DNA of 64,000 bases from Streptomyces pilosus (GTDB taxonomy: Bacteria > Actinomycetota > Actinomycetes > Streptomycetales > Streptomycetaceae), in the NCBI RefSeq assembly GCF_014649835.1, contig NZ_BMTU01000007.1:124001-188000 (forward strand), in the 5' to 3' direction. The notes under the pieces were generated by a model. The model made no database searches. It saw only the letters and a list, made by a program, of their open reading frames with translations, and had not been told where the DNA came from. Positions 20,034 through 28,467 of this stretch are shown here, piece after piece. The position numbers were made by a program, and so were the translations under genes. Within the stretch, counting starts at the first letter, position 1. Every line of letters begins with the position of its first letter.

Positions 20034-21142
20034 GCGGCGGGCCGGCCGGACGCGGGGGTCCCGGAGGGTCGTGGCCCTGGGGCGGGGTACGCCCGTTCTC
20101 GATCAACACCAAGCTCGGCGCACTGGTCGTCGTCTCGGTCCTGATCACCACCGGGCTGTCGGTGATCGCCGTGCACACCAAGACGGAGCTGCGCTTCATC
20201 ACGGTCTTCTCGATGATCGCCACCCTGCTCATCACCCAGTTCGTGGCGCACTCGCTCACCGCGCCCCTGGACGACATGAACGCCGTGGCCCGCTCCATCT
20301 CGCACGGCGACTACACCCGCCGGGTGCGGGAGAACCGCCGGGACGAGCTGGGCGACCTGGCCCAGACCATCAACGTCATGGCGGACGAGCTGGAGGCGCA
20401 GGACCGCCAGCGCAAGGAACTGGTCGCCAACGTCTCGCACGAGCTGCGCACCCCCATCGCGGGACTGCGCGCGGTGCTGGAGAACATCGTCGACGGCGTG
20501 ACCCAGGCCGACCCCGAGACGATGCGCACGGCCCTGAAGCAGACCGAGCGGCTGGGGCGCCTGGTGGAGACGCTCCTCGACCTGTCCCGCCTGGACAACG
20601 GGGTCGTGCCGCTGAAGACGCGCCGCTTCGAGGTGTGGCCGTACCTGTCGGGGGTGCTCAAGGAGGCCAACATGGTCGCCTCCGCCCGCGCGGGCATGGC
20701 CTCCGGGTCCGGCAGCCACACCCGTACGGACGTCCACCTGCACCTCGACGTGTCGCCGCCGGAGCTCACCGCGCACGCCGACCCGGAGCGCATCCACCAG
20801 GTCGTCGCCAACCTGATCGACAACGCGGTCAAGCACAGTCCGCCGCACGGCAGGGTGACGGTCCGGGCGCGGCGCGGCGACCGGCCCGACTCGCTGGAGC
20901 TGGAGGTGCTGGACGAGGGGCCGGGCATCCCGCGCACCGAGTGGCACCGGGTCTTCGAGCGGTTCAACCGCGGCAACGTCAACCGGCCGCACGGCCCGGG
21001 CAGCGACGGCGGCACCGGTCTCGGCCTCGCGATCGCCCGCTGGGCCGTCGATCTGCACGGCGGCCGGATCGGAGTGGCCGAATCCGAGCGGGGCTGCCGG
21101 ATTCGCATCACTCTTCCGGGAACTCCATCCGTACCAAGTTGA
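20030..21142 (+). CDS. Two-component sensor histidine kinase
   Basis: This 370-residue kinase has two closely spaced membrane helices (about 29-48 and 56-76) with almost no extracytoplasmic loop, then HAMP, a HisKA domain with phospho-acceptor His137 (NVSHELRTP) and a HATPase domain with N box NLIDNAV, DEGPGIP and GTGLGLAIA. The tiny loop suggests sensing within the membrane or via a partner rather than an external ligand domain. It is coupled to the response regulator upstream. Confidence 0.94.
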   Translation: MSGGPAGRGGPGGSWPWGGVRPFSINTKLGALVVVSVLITTGLSVIAVHTKTELRFITVFSMIATLLITQFVAHSLTAPLDDMNAVARSISHGDYTRRVRENRRDELGDLAQTINVMADELEAQDRQRKELVANVSHELRTPIAGLRAVLENIVDGVTQADPETMRTALKQTERLGRLVETLLDLSRLDNGVVPLKTRRFEVWPYLSGVLKEANMVASARAGMASGSGSHTRTDVHLHLDVSPPELTAHADPERIHQVVANLIDNAVKHSPPHGRVTVRARRGDRPDSLELEVLDEGPGIPRTEWHRVFERFNRGNVNRPHGPGSDGGTGLGLAIARWAVDLHGGRIGVAESERGCRIRITLPGTPSVPS

Positions 21143-21353
21143 CGTAAAGTTCGAAGCGGAGCCGAAAGATCCATCCGTGTCCGCGCTGACGGACACGTGT
21201 GATCAGGCACAGGCCCGCGCGGACTGCGCGCCGGGCGATGGCCGAGCGATGCCGAAAGCCGCCCGGAGAACCGGAACCCCGCTTGTTTCCCGCCATTTCA
21301 TGCGCCGAAACACGCGCAAGGATGTGACTTACACGACGATGAACGGGCCCGGC

Positions 21354-21383
21354 CTGACCTTCTCGCTCCGGGGGGCGTAGCCT
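21354..21383 (+). promoter_or_regulatory. Candidate promoter for the 2-oxoglutarate dehydrogenase gene
   Basis: A CTGACC -35-like hexamer (21354-21359), an 18-base spacer and TAGCCT (21378-21383) lie about 50 bases upstream of the GTG start. The match is moderate and typical of vegetative Streptomyces promoters. The rest of the 291-base region between the sensor kinase and this gene shows nothing I can assign. Confidence 0.4.
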
Positions 21384-21433
21384 TTATTTCCGCTGTCCAT
21401 CATCTTGCGAAGCGGAAGAGGGCGGTTGACGCC

Positions 21434-24400
21434 GTGTCGCCACAGTCCCCCAGTAACTCGAGCATCTCGACCGACACCGACCAAGCGGGCCAGAACCCCG
21501 CTGCGGCCTTCGGTGCCAACGAATGGCTCGTCGACGAGATCTACCAGCAGTACCTCCAGGACCCGAACTCGGTGGACCGAGCCTGGTGGGACTTCTTCGC
21601 CGACTACAAGCCGGGCGCGCCTGCGACCTCGGCACCGGCGGGTAACGCGGCCGCGGGGGCCGCGGGAACCTCCGCACCGTCCCCGGCTCAGCCGGCCGCC
21701 GCTCCGGCCCGGCCCGCCGCGTCCGCGCAGCCCGCTGCCGCCGCGCCGGCCCCGGCCGCCCAGGCCCCGGCTGCGCCCGCCGCGCCCGCGAAGGCCGCCG
21801 CGCCCGCCGCGAAGCCCGCCCCGGCGAAGCCGAAGGCCGAGGCCAAGCCCAAGGCGGAGCCCGCCGGCGAGGCGAAGACCGGCCCCGAGCAGGTGACCCT
21901 GCGCGGTCCGTCCGCCGCCGTGGCGAAGAACATGGACGCCTCCCTGGAGCTGCCCACGGCCACGTCCGTGCGCGCCGTCCCGGTGAAGCTGCTGTTCGAC
22001 AACCGCATCGTCATCAACAACCACCTCAAGCGGGCCCGGGGCGGGAAGATCTCCTTCACGCACCTCATCGGCTACGCGATGGTGCAGGCCATCAAGGCCA
22101 TGCCGGCGATGAACCACTCGTTCGCCCGGGTGGACGGCAAGCCCACCCTGGTGAAGCCGGAGCACGTCAACCTCGGCCTGGCCATCGACCTGGTCAAGCC
22201 CAACGGCGACCGCCAGCTCGTCGTCGCGGCCATCAAGAAGGCCGAGACGCTGAACTTCTTCGAGTTCTGGCAGGCCTACGAGGACATCGTCCGTCGCGCC
22301 CGCGACAACAAGCTGACGATGGACGACTTCACCGGCGTCACGGTCTCCCTGACCAACCCCGGCGGTCTCGGCACCGTGCACTCCGTGCCGCGCCTGATGC
22401 CCGGCCAGTCGGTGATCCTCGGCGTCGGCTCGATGGACTACCCGGCGGAGTTCCAGGGCACCAGCCAGGACACCCTGAACAAGCTCGGCATCTCCAAGGT
22501 CATGACGCTCACGTCGACCTACGACCACCGGGTGATCCAGGGCGCCGCCTCCGGCGAGTTCCTCCGCCAGGTCGCGAACCTCCTGCTCGGCGAGAACGAC
22601 TTCTACGACGAGATCTTCGAGGCGCTGCGCATCCCCTACGAGCCGGTCCGCTGGCTCAAGGACATCGACGCCTCCCACGACGACGACGTCACCAAGGCCG
22701 CCCGGGTCTTCGAGCTGATCCACTCCTACCGGGTCCGCGGCCACGTCATGGCCGACACCGACCCGCTGGAGTACCGCCAGCGCAAGCACCCCGACCTGGA
22801 CATCGTCGAGCACGGCCTCACCCTGTGGGACCTGGAGCGCGAGTTCGCCGTCGGCGGCTTCGCCGGCAAGTCCCTGATGAAGCTGCGCGACATCCTGGGC
22901 GTGCTGCGCGACTCGTACTGCCGCACCACCGGTGTCGAGTTCATGCACATCCAGGACCCCAAGCAGCGCAAGTGGATCCAGGACCGCATCGAGCGCTCGC
23001 ACACCAAGCCCGAGCGCGAGGAGCAGCTGCGCATCCTGCGCCGGCTGAACGCGGCGGAGGCGTTCGAGACCTTCCTGCAGACGAAGTACGTCGGCCAGAA
23101 GCGCTTCTCCCTGGAGGGCGGCGAGTCCGTCATCCCGCTGCTCGACGCGGTGCTGGACTCGGCCGCCGAGTCCCGCCTGGACGAGGTCGTCGTCGGCATG
23201 GCCCACCGCGGCCGGCTGAACGTGCTCGCCAACATCGTCGGCAAGTCGTACGCGCAGATCTTCCGCGAGTTCGAGGGCAACCTCGACCCGAAGTCGATGC
23301 ACGGCTCCGGCGACGTGAAGTACCACCTGGGCGCCGAGGGGACCTTCACCGGCCTGGACGGCGAGCAGATCAAGGTCTCGCTCGTGGCCAACCCCTCGCA
23401 CCTGGAGGCGGTCGACCCGGTCCTGGAGGGCGTCGCCCGCGCCAAGCAGGACATCATCGGCAAGGGCGGCACGGACTTCACCGTCCTGCCGGTGGCGATC
23501 CACGGCGACGCGGCCTTCGCGGGCCAGGGCGTGGTGGCCGAGACCCTGAACATGTCGCAGCTGCGCGGCTACCGCACCGGCGGCACGGTCCACATCGTCA
23601 TCAACAACCAGGTCGGCTTCACGGCGGCGCCGGAGTCCTCGCGCTCGTCCATGTACGCCACCGACGTGGCCCGCATGATCGAGGCCCCGATCTTCCACGT
23701 GAACGGCGACGACCCGGAGGCGGTCGTGCGCGTCGCGCGCCTGGCCTTCGAGTTCCGCCAGGCGTTCAACAAGGACGTGGTGATCGACCTCATCTGCTAC
23801 CGCCGCCGCGGTCACAACGAGTCGGACAACCCGGCCTTCACCCAGCCGCTGATGTACGACCTGATCGACAAGAAGCGCTCGGTGCGCAAGCTGTACACCG
23901 AGTCCCTCATCGGTCGCGGTGACATCACCCTGGAAGAGGCCGAGCAGGCGCTGCAGGACTACCAGGGCCAGCTGGAGAAGGTCTTCACCGAGGTCCGCGA
24001 GGCCACCAGCCAGCCCGGCGCCGTGGAGACCTCCGACCCGCAGGCTGAGTTCCCGGTCGCCGTGAACACCGCGGTGACCACGGAGACCGTCAAGCGGATC
24101 GCCGAGTCCCAGGTCAACGTCCCCGACCACATCACCGTCCACCCGCGTCTGCTGCCGCAGCTGCAGCGCCGGGCGACGATGGTCGAGGACGGCACCATCG
24201 ACTGGGGCATGGGCGAGACCCTCGCCTTCGGCTCGCTGCTGCTGGAGGGCGTCCCGGTCCGTCTCGCGGGCCAGGACTCCCAGCGCGGCACCTTCGGCCA
24301 GCGCCACGCGGTCATCATCGACCGCAGCACGGGCGAGGAGTACACGCCGCTGCAGTACCTCTCCGAGGACCAGGGGCGGCTCAACGTCTACAACTCGCTG

Positions 24401-25246
24401 CTGTCCGAGTACGCGGCGATGGGCTTCGAGTACGGCTACTCGCTGGCCCGCCCCGACGCGCTGGTGCTGTGGGAGGCGCAGTTCGGCGACTTCGTCAACG
24501 GCGCGCAGACCGTCGTCGACGAGTTCGTCTCCTCCGCCGAGCAGAAGTGGGCCCAGACCTCCGGTGTGGTCCTGCTCCTGCCGCACGGCTACGAGGGCCA
24601 GGGCCCGGACCACTCCTCGGCCCGTCCGGAGCGGTTCCTTCAGCTCTGCGCGCAGAACAACATGACGGTCGCGATGCCGACGTCGCCGGCGAACTACTTC
24701 CACCTCCTGCGGTGGCAGGTGCACAACCCGCACCACAAGCCGCTGGTCGTCTTCACGCCGAAGTCGATGCTGCGCCTGAAGGCCGCGGCCTCGAAGGCGG
24801 AGGAGTTCACCTCGGGCCAGTTCCGCCCGGTCATCGGCGACTCCTCGGTCGACCCGGCCGCGGTCAAGAAGGTCGTCTTCACCGCCGGCAAGGTCTACTA
24901 CGACCTCGACGCCGAGCGGCAGAAGCGCGGCGCGACGGACACGGCGATCATCCGCATCGAGCGCCTGTACCCGCTGCCGGGTGCCGAGCTCCAGGCCGAG
25001 ATCAAGAAGTACCCGAACGCCGAGAAGTACCTGTGGGCCCAGGAGGAGCCGGCGAACCAGGGTGCCTGGCCGTTCATCGCGCTCAACCTGATCGACCACC
25101 TCGACCTGGCGGTCGGCGCCGACCTGCCGCACGACGAGCGCCTGCGCCGCATCTCGCGGCCGCACGGCTCGTCCCCGGCGGTCGGCTCCGCGAAGCGCCA
25201 CCAGGCCGAGCAGGAGCAGCTGGTGCGCGAGGTCTTCGAGGCGTAG
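21434..25246 (+). CDS. sucA: Multifunctional 2-oxoglutarate dehydrogenase/decarboxylase (Kgd, E1o with fused E2-like domain)
   Basis: This 1270-residue protein has the actinobacterial fused layout. A short N-terminal E1 segment (NEWLVDEIYQQYLQDP) is followed by a long Ala/Pro linker (about 70-150), an acyltransferase (E2) catalytic domain ending in TYDHRVIQG near residue 363, and the thiamine-diphosphate E1 domain (MAHRGRLN near 590, GDAAFAGQG near 693, RGHNESDNP near 794). It has no lipoyl domain of its own, so it must use the lipoylated E2 of pyruvate dehydrogenase, as in mycobacterial KGD. It catalyses the oxidative decarboxylation step of the TCA cycle. Mycobacterial relatives are inhibited by the FHA protein GarA/OdhI. 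Confidence 0.97.
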   Translation: MSPQSPSNSSISTDTDQAGQNPAAAFGANEWLVDEIYQQYLQDPNSVDRAWWDFFADYKPGAPATSAPAGNAAAGAAGTSAPSPAQPAAAPARPAASAQPAAAAPAPAAQAPAAPAAPAKAAAPAAKPAPAKPKAEAKPKAEPAGEAKTGPEQVTLRGPSAAVAKNMDASLELPTATSVRAVPVKLLFDNRIVINNHLKRARGGKISFTHLIGYAMVQAIKAMPAMNHSFARVDGKPTLVKPEHVNLGLAIDLVKPNGDRQLVVAAIKKAETLNFFEFWQAYEDIVRRARDNKLTMDDFTGVTVSLTNPGGLGTVHSVPRLMPGQSVILGVGSMDYPAEFQGTSQDTLNKLGISKVMTLTSTYDHRVIQGAASGEFLRQVANLLLGENDFYDEIFEALRIPYEPVRWLKDIDASHDDDVTKAARVFELIHSYRVRGHVMADTDPLEYRQRKHPDLDIVEHGLTLWDLEREFAVGGFAGKSLMKLRDILGVLRDSYCRTTGVEFMHIQDPKQRKWIQDRIERSHTKPEREEQLRILRRLNAAEAFETFLQTKYVGQKRFSLEGGESVIPLLDAVLDSAAESRLDEVVVGMAHRGRLNVLANIVGKSYAQIFREFEGNLDPKSMHGSGDVKYHLGAEGTFTGLDGEQIKVSLVANPSHLEAVDPVLEGVARAKQDIIGKGGTDFTVLPVAIHGDAAFAGQGVVAETLNMSQLRGYRTGGTVHIVINNQVGFTAAPESSRSSMYATDVARMIEAPIFHVNGDDPEAVVRVARLAFEFRQAFNKDVVIDLICYRRRGHNESDNPAFTQPLMYDLIDKKRSVRKLYTESLIGRGDITLEEAEQALQDYQGQLEKVFTEVREATSQPGAVETSDPQAEFPVAVNTAVTTETVKRIAESQVNVPDHITVHPRLLPQLQRRATMVEDGTIDWGMGETLAFGSLLLEGVPVRLAGQDSQRGTFGQRHAVIIDRSTGEEYTPLQYLSEDQGRLNVYNSLLSEYAAMGFEYGYSLARPDALVLWEAQFGDFVNGAQTVVDEFVSSAEQKWAQTSGVVLLLPHGYEGQGPDHSSARPERFLQLCAQNNMTVAMPTSPANYFHLLRWQVHNPHHKPLVVFTPKSMLRLKAAASKAEEFTSGQFRPVIGDSSVDPAAVKKVVFTAGKVYYDLDAERQKRGATDTAIIRIERLYPLPGAELQAEIKKYPNAEKYLWAQEEPANQGAWPFIALNLIDHLDLAVGADLPHDERLRRISRPHGSSPAVGSAKRHQAEQEQLVREVFEA

Positions 25247-25263
25247 CCCCCGGACCGTACGCG

Positions 25264-25304
25264 CGGGCCGCACCCCCTCTCACGGGGGGTGCGGCCCGTC
25301 CGTT
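25264..25304 (+). terminator. Rho-independent-like terminator after the 2-oxoglutarate dehydrogenase gene
   Basis: Perfect 12-base arms GGGCCGCACCCC (25265-25276) and its complement (25286-25297) enclose a nine-base interval whose ends can pair further. A short T-containing tail (CCGTTTTCCC) follows. It lies just past the stop at 25246 and before the next small gene. Confidence 0.8.
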
Positions 25305-25327
25305 TTCCCGCACATATCCTTGTCCTC

Positions 25328-25510
25328 ATGTACTTCACGGACCGTGGCATCGAGGAACTGGAGAAGCGGCGCGGCGAGGAGGAGGTCACCTTCGAGTGGC
25401 TGGCCGAGCAGCTGAGGACGTTCGTCGACCTCAACCCCGACTTCGAGGTCCCGGTGGAACGCCTGGCCACCTGGCTGGCCCGCCTGGACGACGACGAGGA
25501 CGACGAGTAG
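25328..25510 (+). CDS. DUF6104 family small protein
   Basis: This acidic 60-residue protein begins MYFTDRGIEELEKRRGEEEVTFEWLAEQLR and ends in a run of Asp/Glu. The family is conserved in actinomycetes, usually directly after the 2-oxoglutarate dehydrogenase gene as here, but has no known function. The conserved MYFTDRG start supports the ATG at 25328 over the slightly longer upstream GTG frame. Confidence 0.85.
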   Translation: MYFTDRGIEELEKRRGEEEVTFEWLAEQLRTFVDLNPDFEVPVERLATWLARLDDDEDDE

Positions 25511-25620
25511 CCCCGGTACCCCCTCCGGGGAGGCACCCCGCACCTGCCGGGCTGCACGCCCCCCGGCCGCACCCGCGCCGCGCACCCCCTCAGCGCGGGC
25601 TCACCACAAGGCGACAGACC

Positions 25621-25651
25621 CAAGGCACCGTTCACCGCAACGGGTGCCTTG
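25621..25651 (+). terminator. Hairpin between the DUF6104 gene and the DUF4097 operon
   Basis: CAAGGCACC (25621-25629) pairs with GGTGCCTTG (25643-25651), with further partial pairing of GTT and AAC inside. It probably terminates the upstream transcript. No strong T-tract follows, so the terminator call is moderate. Confidence 0.5.
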
Positions 25652-25665
25652 ACTTTCCCCTGCCG

Positions 25666-25704
25666 CGATATATCGTGAATCACGTAAGACGCGATATGGC
25701 GCGT
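25666..25704. promoter_or_regulatory. Cluster of short palindromes, probable PadR operator
   Basis: Three inverted repeats are packed into 39 bases: CGATATATCG (25666-25675), CGTGA-A-TCACG (25674-25684) and ACGCG-ATATGG-CGCGT (25689-25704). They end 34 bases before the DUF4097 start codon. The AT-rich ATAT cores resemble PadR-type operators, and a PadR regulator is encoded in this operon, so autoregulation is likely but inferred. Confidence 0.55.
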
Positions 25705-25738
25705 CACGCCTAACGGGTGCAACCAGGAGGCCGTCACC

Positions 25739-26611
25739 ATGCCCGAGTCGTCCGTAGCGGAGCCCACCAAGCTCACCTTCGACGCCCCCGTGACCGAACT
25801 CCACGTACGCATCGTCAACGGCACGGTGAACGTCGTGGGCACCGACGAAGGCTCCGCCCGCCTGGAGGTCTCCGAGATCGAGGGCCCGCCCCTGGTCGTC
25901 ACCCAGAAGGACGGCACCCTCACGGTGGCCTACGACGACCTGCCCTGGAAGGGCTTCCTCAAGTGGCTCGACCGCAAGGGCTGGCGCCGCAGCGCGGTGG
26001 TCTCCCTCGCCGTCCCCGCCCAGACCCGTGTCGAGGTCGGTGTGGTCGGCGCGGCCGCCGTCGTCTCCGGCATCCGCGGGCCCGCCGCGGTGAAGGGCGT
26101 CGCCGGCGACACCACCCTCGTCTCCCTCTCCGGCCCCGTCCGCGCCGACACCGTCTCGGGCAACGTGGAGGCCCAGTCCGTCACCGGCGACCTCCGCTTC
26201 GCCTCCGTCTCCGGCGACCTCACCGTCGTCGAGGGCTCCGGCCCCTCCGTACGGGCGGACACCGTCAGCGGCTCCATGATCGTGGACCTCGACCCGGACG
26301 GCCCCACCGACGTCAAACTGACCAGCGTCTCCGGCGAGATCGCCATCCGGATGCCCGACCCGGCGGACGCCGAGGTCGAGGCGAACACCGCCAGCGGCGC
26401 CATCTCCAACGCCTTCGACGACCTCCGGGTCCAGGGCCAGTGGGGCGCCCACAAGCTCACCGGCCGGCTGGGCGCCGGCAGCGGCAAGCTGCGGGCCACC
26501 ACCGTCTCCGGATCGATCGCCCTGCTGCGCCGCCCGCCCCGGGAGGACGAGCCGGACCCGCGGGACACCGCGGACGACCACGCCGGTACGACCGACAAGA
26601 AGGTGCTCTGA
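25739..26611 (+). CDS. DUF4097 family beta-strand repeat protein
   Basis: This 290-residue protein consists largely of short repeated beta-strand units with recurring SVSGDL, TVSGNV, SVSGEI and TASGAI motifs, typical of the DUF4097 beta-solenoid-like fold. It has no signal peptide or membrane helix. An AGGAGG lies eight bases before the ATG. It is followed after one base by a PadR regulator gene, an arrangement often seen for DUF4097 proteins. The function is unknown; relatives have been linked to envelope or stress responses through their regulators. Confidence 0.88.
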   Translation: MPESSVAEPTKLTFDAPVTELHVRIVNGTVNVVGTDEGSARLEVSEIEGPPLVVTQKDGTLTVAYDDLPWKGFLKWLDRKGWRRSAVVSLAVPAQTRVEVGVVGAAAVVSGIRGPAAVKGVAGDTTLVSLSGPVRADTVSGNVEAQSVTGDLRFASVSGDLTVVEGSGPSVRADTVSGSMIVDLDPDGPTDVKLTSVSGEIAIRMPDPADAEVEANTASGAISNAFDDLRVQGQWGAHKLTGRLGAGSGKLRATTVSGSIALLRRPPREDEPDPRDTADDHAGTTDKKVL

Positions 26612-26612
26612 C

Positions 26613-27650
26613 ATGCCTCCCGTCTTCGCCCACGGACGCCTCCGCCTCTACCTGCTGAAGCTGCTGGACGAGGCCCCGCGTCACGGCTACGAGGTGATCC
26701 GCCTCCTCGAAGAGCGCTTCCAGGGGCTGTACGCGCCCTCCGCCGGCACGGTCTACCCGCGCCTGGCCAAGCTGGAGGCGGAAGGCCTGGTCACCCACAC
26801 CACCGAGGGCGGCCGCAAGGTGTACTCCATCACCGACGCCGGCCGGGCCGAACTGGCCGACCGCAGCGCCGAACTGGCCGACCTGGAACTGGAGATCCGG
26901 GAGTCGGTCGCCGAACTCGCCGCGGAGATCCGGGCCGACGTCAGCGGTGCGGCGGGCGATCTGCGCCGCGAGATGCGCGCCGCGGCCGGCAAGGCCCGCC
27001 AGTCCGCCGGCAACGGCGCGTCCACCGAGGAGGAGGGCCTCCTCGGCGACTTCGCGGTCTTCGGCGACAAGGACGCCTGGCGCGCCGCCAAGGAGGAGAT
27101 GCGCCGCGCCAAGCAGGAGTGGAAGGAACAGGCCCGCCGCGCCAAGGACGAGAGCCGCCGCTCCCGTGAGGAGGCCCAGCGTGCCCGCCGCCAGGCCAAG
27201 GAGGCCCAGGACAAGGCGCAGGAAGAGGTGCAGCGCATCATGCGCCAGGTCCAGGAGCAGGTGCAGGGGCACTTTGCCCGGGGCGACTGGCCGACGGGGC
27301 TGCGCGAAGGGCTGGGCGAACTCGCCAAGGAGATGGGCGGCTTCGGCAAGGACTTCCCCTTCGGCCGCACCGGTGCAGGCACCTCGGGCAGGGACTCCGG
27401 GCCCTCGTACTCCCGGACGCCCGAGGACTTCCCCGCCGACTACGCCCCGCCGTGGGCGCACGAGGACGCCTCCGACTCCACCGGCGACCCGGCCCGCGAC
27501 CTCGACCGGCTGCTGGACCGCTTCCGGGACGACATCCGGGACGCGGCCCGCGACCACGGGGTCACCGGGGACCAGCTGCGCGACGCCCGCCGTCATCTGT
27601 CCACGGCGGCGGCGCAGATCGGGTCGCTGCTGCGCTCCCCCAAGGGCTGA
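26613..27650 (+). CDS. PadR family transcriptional regulator with long coiled-coil extension
   Basis: This 345-residue protein has an N-terminal PadR winged helix (about residues 8-85: LYLLKLLDEAPRHGYEVIRLLEERFQGLYAPSAGTVYPRL). It is much longer than a usual PadR (about 100-180 residues). The region from about 90 to 235 is a highly charged Arg/Lys/Glu/Ala coiled coil, followed by a disordered segment and a C-terminal helix. The extension may mediate oligomerisation or partner binding. It forms a two-gene operon with the DUF4097 gene. Confidence 0.92.
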   Translation: MPPVFAHGRLRLYLLKLLDEAPRHGYEVIRLLEERFQGLYAPSAGTVYPRLAKLEAEGLVTHTTEGGRKVYSITDAGRAELADRSAELADLELEIRESVAELAAEIRADVSGAAGDLRREMRAAAGKARQSAGNGASTEEEGLLGDFAVFGDKDAWRAAKEEMRRAKQEWKEQARRAKDESRRSREEAQRARRQAKEAQDKAQEEVQRIMRQVQEQVQGHFARGDWPTGLREGLGELAKEMGGFGKDFPFGRTGAGTSGRDSGPSYSRTPEDFPADYAPPWAHEDASDSTGDPARDLDRLLDRFRDDIRDAARDHGVTGDQLRDARRHLSTAAAQIGSLLRSPKG

Positions 27651-27657
27651 GGGGCCG

Positions 27658-28227
27658 TCAGCCCGCCGCCCTGGCCTCGCCGCCGTCCCCGTACAGCACC
27701 CGGGTCAGGGACTCGTACGTCACCCCGTGGTCGGCGAGGACCTCGGCGGGGACGCCGGGGCGGGCGGTGAGGGCGAGCAGCAGGTGCTGGTCGCCGATGC
27801 GCCGGTCCCGCCGGGCGGTCGCGGCGCGCAACGCCCCGGTCAGCACGTCCTTGGCCTCCTGACCGAACGGGCGGTGCCCCGTCCGCCGGCCGCCGCCCCG
27901 CCGGCCGGCGGACAGCGCCCCGGTGCCGTGCGCCTCCTCCACCCGGGCCACGATCTCCGGTACATGGATCCCCAGCCCGGCGAGGGCGTCGGTCTCGGCC
28001 TGCGTCAGCCCGCCCCGCCGGCGCGCCAGCTCCAGCGCCTCCCGCACCGACTCGCGCCGCCCGTCGAGCCCGAGGGCCGCCAGCGCGAACGAGGCGCGGC
28101 TGCCCTCCCGGTCGAGCAGGGCCAGCAGCAGGTGCCCCGCGTCCACCCGCCCCGCATCCGCCCGCTCCGCATGGGCGACCGCCGCCCTCACCACGTCCCG
28201 CGCGTCCTTCGTGAACCGCTCGAACAT
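27658..28227 (-). CDS. Clp N-terminal (Clp_N) double-repeat protein without ATPase domain
   Basis: This 189-residue protein starts MFERFTKDARDVVRAAVAHAERADAGRVDAGHLLLALL, the signature of ClpA/ClpC N-domains. A second Clp_N-like repeat follows (RPFGQEAKDVLTGALRAATARRDRRIGDQHLLLAL). There is no AAA+ module, so it cannot unfold proteins itself and may be an adaptor or a sensor of Clp substrates. The ATG at 28227 has GGGAGG upstream and overlaps the stop of the HTH gene by one base, so the two are coupled. Confidence 0.9.
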   Translation of the reverse strand: MFERFTKDARDVVRAAVAHAERADAGRVDAGHLLLALLDREGSRASFALAALGLDGRRESVREALELARRRGGLTQAETDALAGLGIHVPEIVARVEEAHGTGALSAGRRGGGRRTGHRPFGQEAKDVLTGALRAATARRDRRIGDQHLLLALTARPGVPAEVLADHGVTYESLTRVLYGDGGEARAAG

Positions 28228-28436
28228 CAATGCCTCCCGTACTTCTTGTGCACGGCCTGCCTGCTGACCCCGAGTTCGGTGGCGATCTCCTGCCACGACC
28301 AGCCCTGATGGCGCGCGTTGCGCACCTGGACGGTCTCCAGTTGCTCCAGCAGCCTGCGCAGCGCGGCGACGGCCCGCAGACCGACCCGTGGATCACGGTC
28401 GCCCGCCCGCTCGGCGAGATCGGTAGCCTCAGTCAT
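28227..28436 (-). CDS. Small helix-turn-helix protein (69 residues)
   Basis: This small protein ends with WSWQEIATELGVSRQAVHKKYGRH, a helix-turn-helix recognition helix at its C-terminus, preceded by a helical region (AVAALRRLLEQLETVQVRNARHQG). The ATG at 28436 is chosen because the two operator palindromes lie immediately upstream. It is translationally coupled to the Clp_N gene. It probably represses its own operon through those palindromes, which is an inference. Confidence 0.85.
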   Translation of the reverse strand: MTEATDLAERAGDRDPRVGLRAVAALRRLLEQLETVQVRNARHQGWSWQEIATELGVSRQAVHKKYGRH

Positions 28437-28438
28437 GA

Positions 28439-28456
28439 TGTCAACATACGTTGACA
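28439..28456. promoter_or_regulatory. Operator palindrome 1 of the HTH/Clp-N operon
   Basis: TGTCAAC-ATAC-GTTGACA is a perfect inverted repeat with seven-base arms. It ends two bases upstream of the HTH start codon and contains a TTGAC-like hexamer. The same GTCAAC-N4-GTTGAC core recurs 28 bases away. Confidence 0.75.
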
Positions 28457-28467
28457 GAGCGGACTTC

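Noticed and set aside
21177..21380. 67-residue frame between the sensor kinase and kgd
   Set aside because: No ribosome-binding site, no domain, and it overlaps the candidate kgd promoter.
21329..25273. Long minus-strand open frame opposite the 2-oxoglutarate dehydrogenase gene
   Set aside because: Its composition (Val, Asp, Arg, His, Leu) is that of a reverse-strand shadow, and the sense strand encodes an unambiguous enzyme.
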